Assembly (NCBI GenBank): GCA_964483175.1
Contig: CAZAAT010000054.1
Span: 1 to 15,792, forward strand
Reading direction: 5' to 3'
DNA length: 15,792 nt
Source of the DNA: JAAYHC01 sp964483175
Lineage (GTDB): Bacteria; Bacillota; UBA5301
The notes below the pieces were generated by a model, which made no database searches, was not told where the DNA came from, and saw only the letters and a list, made by a program, of their open reading frames with translations. Positions 12,915-15,792 of the stretch are shown in pieces; position 1 is the first letter of the stretch; the number at the start of each line of letters is the position of its first letter. Both the position numbers and the translations under genes were made by a program.

Positions 12915-15029
12915 ATGCCCAGAGTAACCCAGTTGGTTATAAAGCGACGGATCGCCTTTGTTCTGCTTCTGGCCGTCGCTTTGTTATTTCTACTTAGCTT
13001 AAGAATGGTTCAAGTCCAAGTTTTCCAAAATCCAAGGCTCAAAGAGTATGCTTTTAATCAACGTATGCGTCCATTGCCTGTAGATGCAAAACGGGGCGCC
13101 ATCTATGACCGCAATCTTGATGAGTTAGCGGTGAGTGTAAGTGCAGATGCCGCTTATGTCGTGCCAGCGGACATTGAGGATCCGGAGGCAACAGCTAAAC
13201 AGGTATCTCAGATTCTGGGGTTGGACTATGATTTCGTTTATAAGCGTATAACTAAGCACAGCTCTAGTGAATGGCTCAAAAAACGGATCAGTCCAGAAGA
13301 ATCACAGGCGATTCTAGAAGCAAACCTTCCTGGTATTGGTATTGTAGAAAACCCACAGCGTTTTTACCCCAACCATGATCTTGCAGCCCACGTGCTTGGT
13401 ATCGCCGGGATCGATAATCAAGGGTTAGAAGGGTTAGAGTTCTATTATGACCGTTATTTAAGAGGGATGCCCGGCAGAGTGGAAGCTGAGCGCGACGCTG
13501 CGGGGCGTGAGATCCCTGGCGGGGTAAAGAAATACATTCCGCCGGTGGATGGGATGGATCTAGTTCTAACCATCGATGAAGTGATTCAATATGTGACAGA
13601 GCGCGAGCTCGGGCGGGCGGTTAAAGAAACCAATTCGGCTAAGGGTGTGGCCATCGTCATGAGACCCTCAACCGGAGAAATCCTCGCTTTAGCAAACTAT
13701 CCCACTTTTGACCCGAACGAGTACCAAAAGTATCCGGCAGCAAATCGGCGAAACACTGCCATCGCTGACCTTTATGAACCTGGATCAACCTTTAAAATTA
13801 TTACGTCTGCGGTTGCACTTGAAGAGGGAGTGACAACAACCGAGCGGCGTTTTTTCGATCCTGGGTATATTGTAGTCGGTAAACATCGGCTTCGCTGTTG
13901 GAAAGCTGGCGGCCATGGGAGCCAGAGTTTTATCGAGGCTGTCGAGAACTCGTGTAACCCGGTCTTTGCTACTTTGGGAATGGAGATTGGTGAAGAACGG
14001 TTTTATAAATATATCACGGGTTTTGGCTTTGGGTCTAAGACTGGAATCGACTTTCCGGGTGAAGCCAACGGTCAGGTTCATAAACCCGGAACTATTGCAC
14101 AAGTCGGCTGGGCTAATATTGGTTTTGGTCAAGGGGTTAGCGTTACTCCGTTGCAACTGGTTACCGCAGTTTCGGCCATTGCCAATGGCGGTATTTTAGT
14201 CCAACCGCATTTGGCCAGTAAAGTGATTGGTCCGGATGGCGTTGAGGACTTGACACCTGAGCCCGGCAGACGTGTCATCTCCGAAGAGACCGCTAATCAA
14301 ATGCGGCGAATTCTTCGTTCAGTCGTGCTCAATGGATCAGGGCGGCAAGCTGATATCCCTGGCTACCGAGTAGCCGGTAAGACCGGAACCGCGCAGATTG
14401 CAGTCGGTGGAGGATATAGCCGTTCCAAAGTAGTAGCTTCATTTGTTGGTTTTGCTCCGTTCGATAATCCTGAAATCGTTGGTTTAGTTGCGTTGTACGA
14501 ACCAGAAACATCTATTACCTACGGTGGTGTTTTGGCTGCTCCGGTTTTTCAAGCTATTGCCCGCGATGTTTTAGAATACCTAGATGTTCCGCCAAAATTG
14601 GAGCGTGAAACAGTGGAAGTTGCCAAAAACCTAATTCGGGTTCCTAATGTGCGCAACTTTACCTTGGATGAAGCGAAAACAATATTGACCAAAGCAGGGC
14701 TCTCCGTACGGGTCTATGGTGAAGGTTCAATTGTAATTGACCAGACACCTAAACCCATCGCAGCAGTAGCTTCAGGCACTACGGTGATTTTGGAAACGTC
14801 TCCGTTAGACCCGAAAGATTCTCTTCCGTTGGGTGCGGATGATGCGGATGTTATCCTGACAATCCCTAGGGTTCTTGGGCTGACGATGGGTGAGGCAGCC
14901 GCGGTGCTAGAAAGTTCTGGATATTTGCTCATTCCGAGTGGCTCTGGAATCGCAGTCGAGCAAAGGCCGGCCCCAGGAGAGAAGCATCCACCTGGTACAA
15001 AGGTTTTAGTAACATTTAAAGACAAATAA
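12915..15029 (+). CDS. spoVD: class B penicillin-binding protein with two PASTA domains (FtsI/PBP2B or SpoVD type)
   Basis: A 704-residue peptidoglycan transpeptidase. One membrane anchor (about 13-33) is followed by a dimerisation domain beginning near RGAIYDRN, then the catalytic domain with S291-T-F-K294 (active serine 291), S346-C-N348 and K489-T-G491, all intact. Two C-terminal PASTA domains start at about 574 (IRVPNV) and about 645 (LTIPRV). In B. subtilis, PBP2B has two PASTA domains and SpoVD one, and both genes lie before murE; here only one gene does. The PASTA count favours the division enzyme, while the immediate position before murE favours SpoVD; one protein may serve both tasks, or the second gene may lie elsewhere. 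The symbol is therefore tentative. ATG 12915 follows GAGGGGAGA near 12900. Confidence 0.93.
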   Translation: MPRVTQLVIKRRIAFVLLLAVALLFLLSLRMVQVQVFQNPRLKEYAFNQRMRPLPVDAKRGAIYDRNLDELAVSVSADAAYVVPADIEDPEATAKQVSQILGLDYDFVYKRITKHSSSEWLKKRISPEESQAILEANLPGIGIVENPQRFYPNHDLAAHVLGIAGIDNQGLEGLEFYYDRYLRGMPGRVEAERDAAGREIPGGVKKYIPPVDGMDLVLTIDEVIQYVTERELGRAVKETNSAKGVAIVMRPSTGEILALANYPTFDPNEYQKYPAANRRNTAIADLYEPGSTFKIITSAVALEEGVTTTERRFFDPGYIVVGKHRLRCWKAGGHGSQSFIEAVENSCNPVFATLGMEIGEERFYKYITGFGFGSKTGIDFPGEANGQVHKPGTIAQVGWANIGFGQGVSVTPLQLVTAVSAIANGGILVQPHLASKVIGPDGVEDLTPEPGRRVISEETANQMRRILRSVVLNGSGRQADIPGYRVAGKTGTAQIAVGGGYSRSKVVASFVGFAPFDNPEIVGLVALYEPETSITYGGVLAAPVFQAIARDVLEYLDVPPKLERETVEVAKNLIRVPNVRNFTLDEAKTILTKAGLSVRVYGEGSIVIDQTPKPIAAVASGTTVILETSPLDPKDSLPLGADDADVILTIPRVLGLTMGEAAAVLESSGYLLIPSGSGIAVEQRPAPGEKHPPGTKVLVTFKDK

Positions 15030-15070
15030 CTGTACTAAAGGGTTACTTTATACAGTAGGAGTGAGCATAG

Positions 15071-15766
15071 TTGGCAACTCTGGAATATATAACCAGTCAA
15101 ATACCGGGAGCTTTTTTGCCACCTGAATTCTCTCAAGTCCAGTTTGAGGGCATCGCGTACGATTCGCGTAAGGTGGTGCCTGGGAATGTTTTTGTGTGTA
15201 TAACAGGCTATCGATTTGACGGCCATGCTTACGCCGGGGAAGCTGTAGGCGCCGGAGCAGTTGCGGTAATTTGTGAGCGGCAAATTCCCGGATTAACTAT
15301 ACCTCAAATTATTGTTCCCGATTCCCGTAAAGCTTTAGCTTTAGCCGCTGCTGCTTATTGGAGCCATCCTACCCAACAATTACGGTTGATTGGTGTTACA
15401 GGTACCAATGGAAAAACTACCACTACCTATTTACTAAAACGAATTTTTGAGGCGGCAGGAAATAAAACAGGATTAGTTGGAACCATAAAAAATCTCATTG
15501 GTGACCGCGAGCTTAAAGCAGAACATACTACCCCGGAAGCCTCCGATTTGCAACAGCTATTTACCCAAATGCTTGCAGAAGGGGTATCCCATGTGGTTAT
15601 GGAAATTTCTTCGCATGCTATTGTCCTGGAGAGGATTTTAGGCTCCGAATATGATCTAGGTGTTTTTACCAATATCACCCAAGATCATCTGGACTTCCAT
15701 GAAACCTTCGAAAACTATCTACAGGCCAAGGTGAGTTTTTTTGAACAGATCGGTGTTGAAAATTAG
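15071..15766 (+). CDS. murE: UDP-MurNAc-tripeptide synthetase MurE, N-terminal part, ended by an in-frame TAG
   Basis: MurE adds the third residue to the UDP-MurNAc-dipeptide of peptidoglycan. Only 231 residues are read here against about 480-500 for the family. Present are the UDP-substrate domain with YDSRKVVPGNVF (30-41), the ATP loop GVTGTNGKTTTT (108-119), TTPEASDL (153-160), EISSHA (178-183), and TNITQDHLDFH with K220 in YLQAK, the lysine expected to be carbamylated. TAG at 15764-15766 then ends the frame before the rest of the ATPase domain and the C-terminal domain that selects the third amino acid. The same frame stays open after it to the window edge. The start is TTG 15071, preceded by AGGAGTGA (15057-15064). 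Whether it is a pseudogene, an error or a readthrough case is open. Confidence 0.85.
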   Translation: MATLEYITSQIPGAFLPPEFSQVQFEGIAYDSRKVVPGNVFVCITGYRFDGHAYAGEAVGAGAVAVICERQIPGLTIPQIIVPDSRKALALAAAAYWSHPTQQLRLIGVTGTNGKTTTTYLLKRIFEAAGNKTGLVGTIKNLIGDRELKAEHTTPEASDLQQLFTQMLAEGVSHVVMEISSHAIVLERILGSEYDLGVFTNITQDHLDFHETFENYLQAKVSFFEQIGVEN

Positions 15767-15792
15767 CCCTCCATCCACGCCTGCGCCCGTTT

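Noticed and set aside
15764..15766. Genome-wide recoding of TAG as a sense codon
   Set aside because: At least six complete genes in the window end naturally at TAG, several followed within a few bases by the next gene's start.

Overview
The window reads as an ordinary chromosomal segment of an endospore-forming Bacillota, probably of the class Clostridia or a neighbouring class. The evidence is an alpha/beta-type small acid-soluble spore protein, a spore photoproduct lyase, the mraZ-rsmH-ftsL-PBP-murE order, a type A RNase P RNA, and a TrmK/Nif3 pair. Anaerobic iron-sulfur proteins are common here. I see no phage, insertion sequence, CRISPR array or defence island.

Layout. 1-240: a CAU-anticodon tRNA (probably tRNA-Ile2) with a textbook promoter and its own terminator. 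294-2368 (+): trmK, a nif3/yqfO-type gene and a 60-residue C4 zinc-ribbon gene, tightly packed. 2412-2850 (+): rnpB with promoter and end hairpin. 2856-3067: structured DNA without a gene, leading into a spore-protein gene (3098-3379). A hairpin then separates this from a minus-strand pair, spore photoproduct lyase followed by a [2Fe-2S] ferredoxin (4754 down to 3424). Divergent from these is a plus-strand pair, a ferredoxin/zinc-ribbon protein and an Rrf2-type regulator (4905-5716), closed by a strong terminator. A 380-base leader region precedes a complete branched-chain amino acid ABC transporter operon livJ-livH-livM-livG-livF (6172-10845), also closed by a strong terminator. From 11019 to the end lies the start of the division and cell wall cluster: mraZ, rsmH, ftsL, a PASTA-bearing class B penicillin-binding protein and the N-terminal part of murE.

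How the genes work together. The first block concerns tRNA modification and tRNA processing. The central block combines spore DNA protection (SASP) and spore DNA repair (photoproduct lyase, possibly supplied with electrons by the neighbouring ferredoxin). The Rrf2 protein has three cysteines placed to hold an Fe-S cluster and probably regulates its own ferredoxin operon. The liv operon imports branched-chain or related amino acids. The last block makes and controls the division septum; MraZ very probably binds the three 10-bp-spaced AAAGTGG boxes directly in front of its own gene.

Most worth a second look: (1) murE is stopped by an in-frame TAG just after its catalytic lysine although the frame stays plausible beyond it; (2) a canonical G-quadruplex motif sits where the -35 box of mraZ should be, next to the MraZ boxes; (3) the photoproduct lyase has Ala where the B. 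subtilis enzyme has its hydrogen-donor Cys141, with another Cys nearby in sequence; (4) LivJ has a signal peptide without a lipobox, unexpected for a single-membrane Bacillota; (5) the livJ leader holds a short, Val/Leu/Ile-rich reading frame that runs into the livJ ribosome binding site. No wholly new system is demonstrable from this sequence alone.
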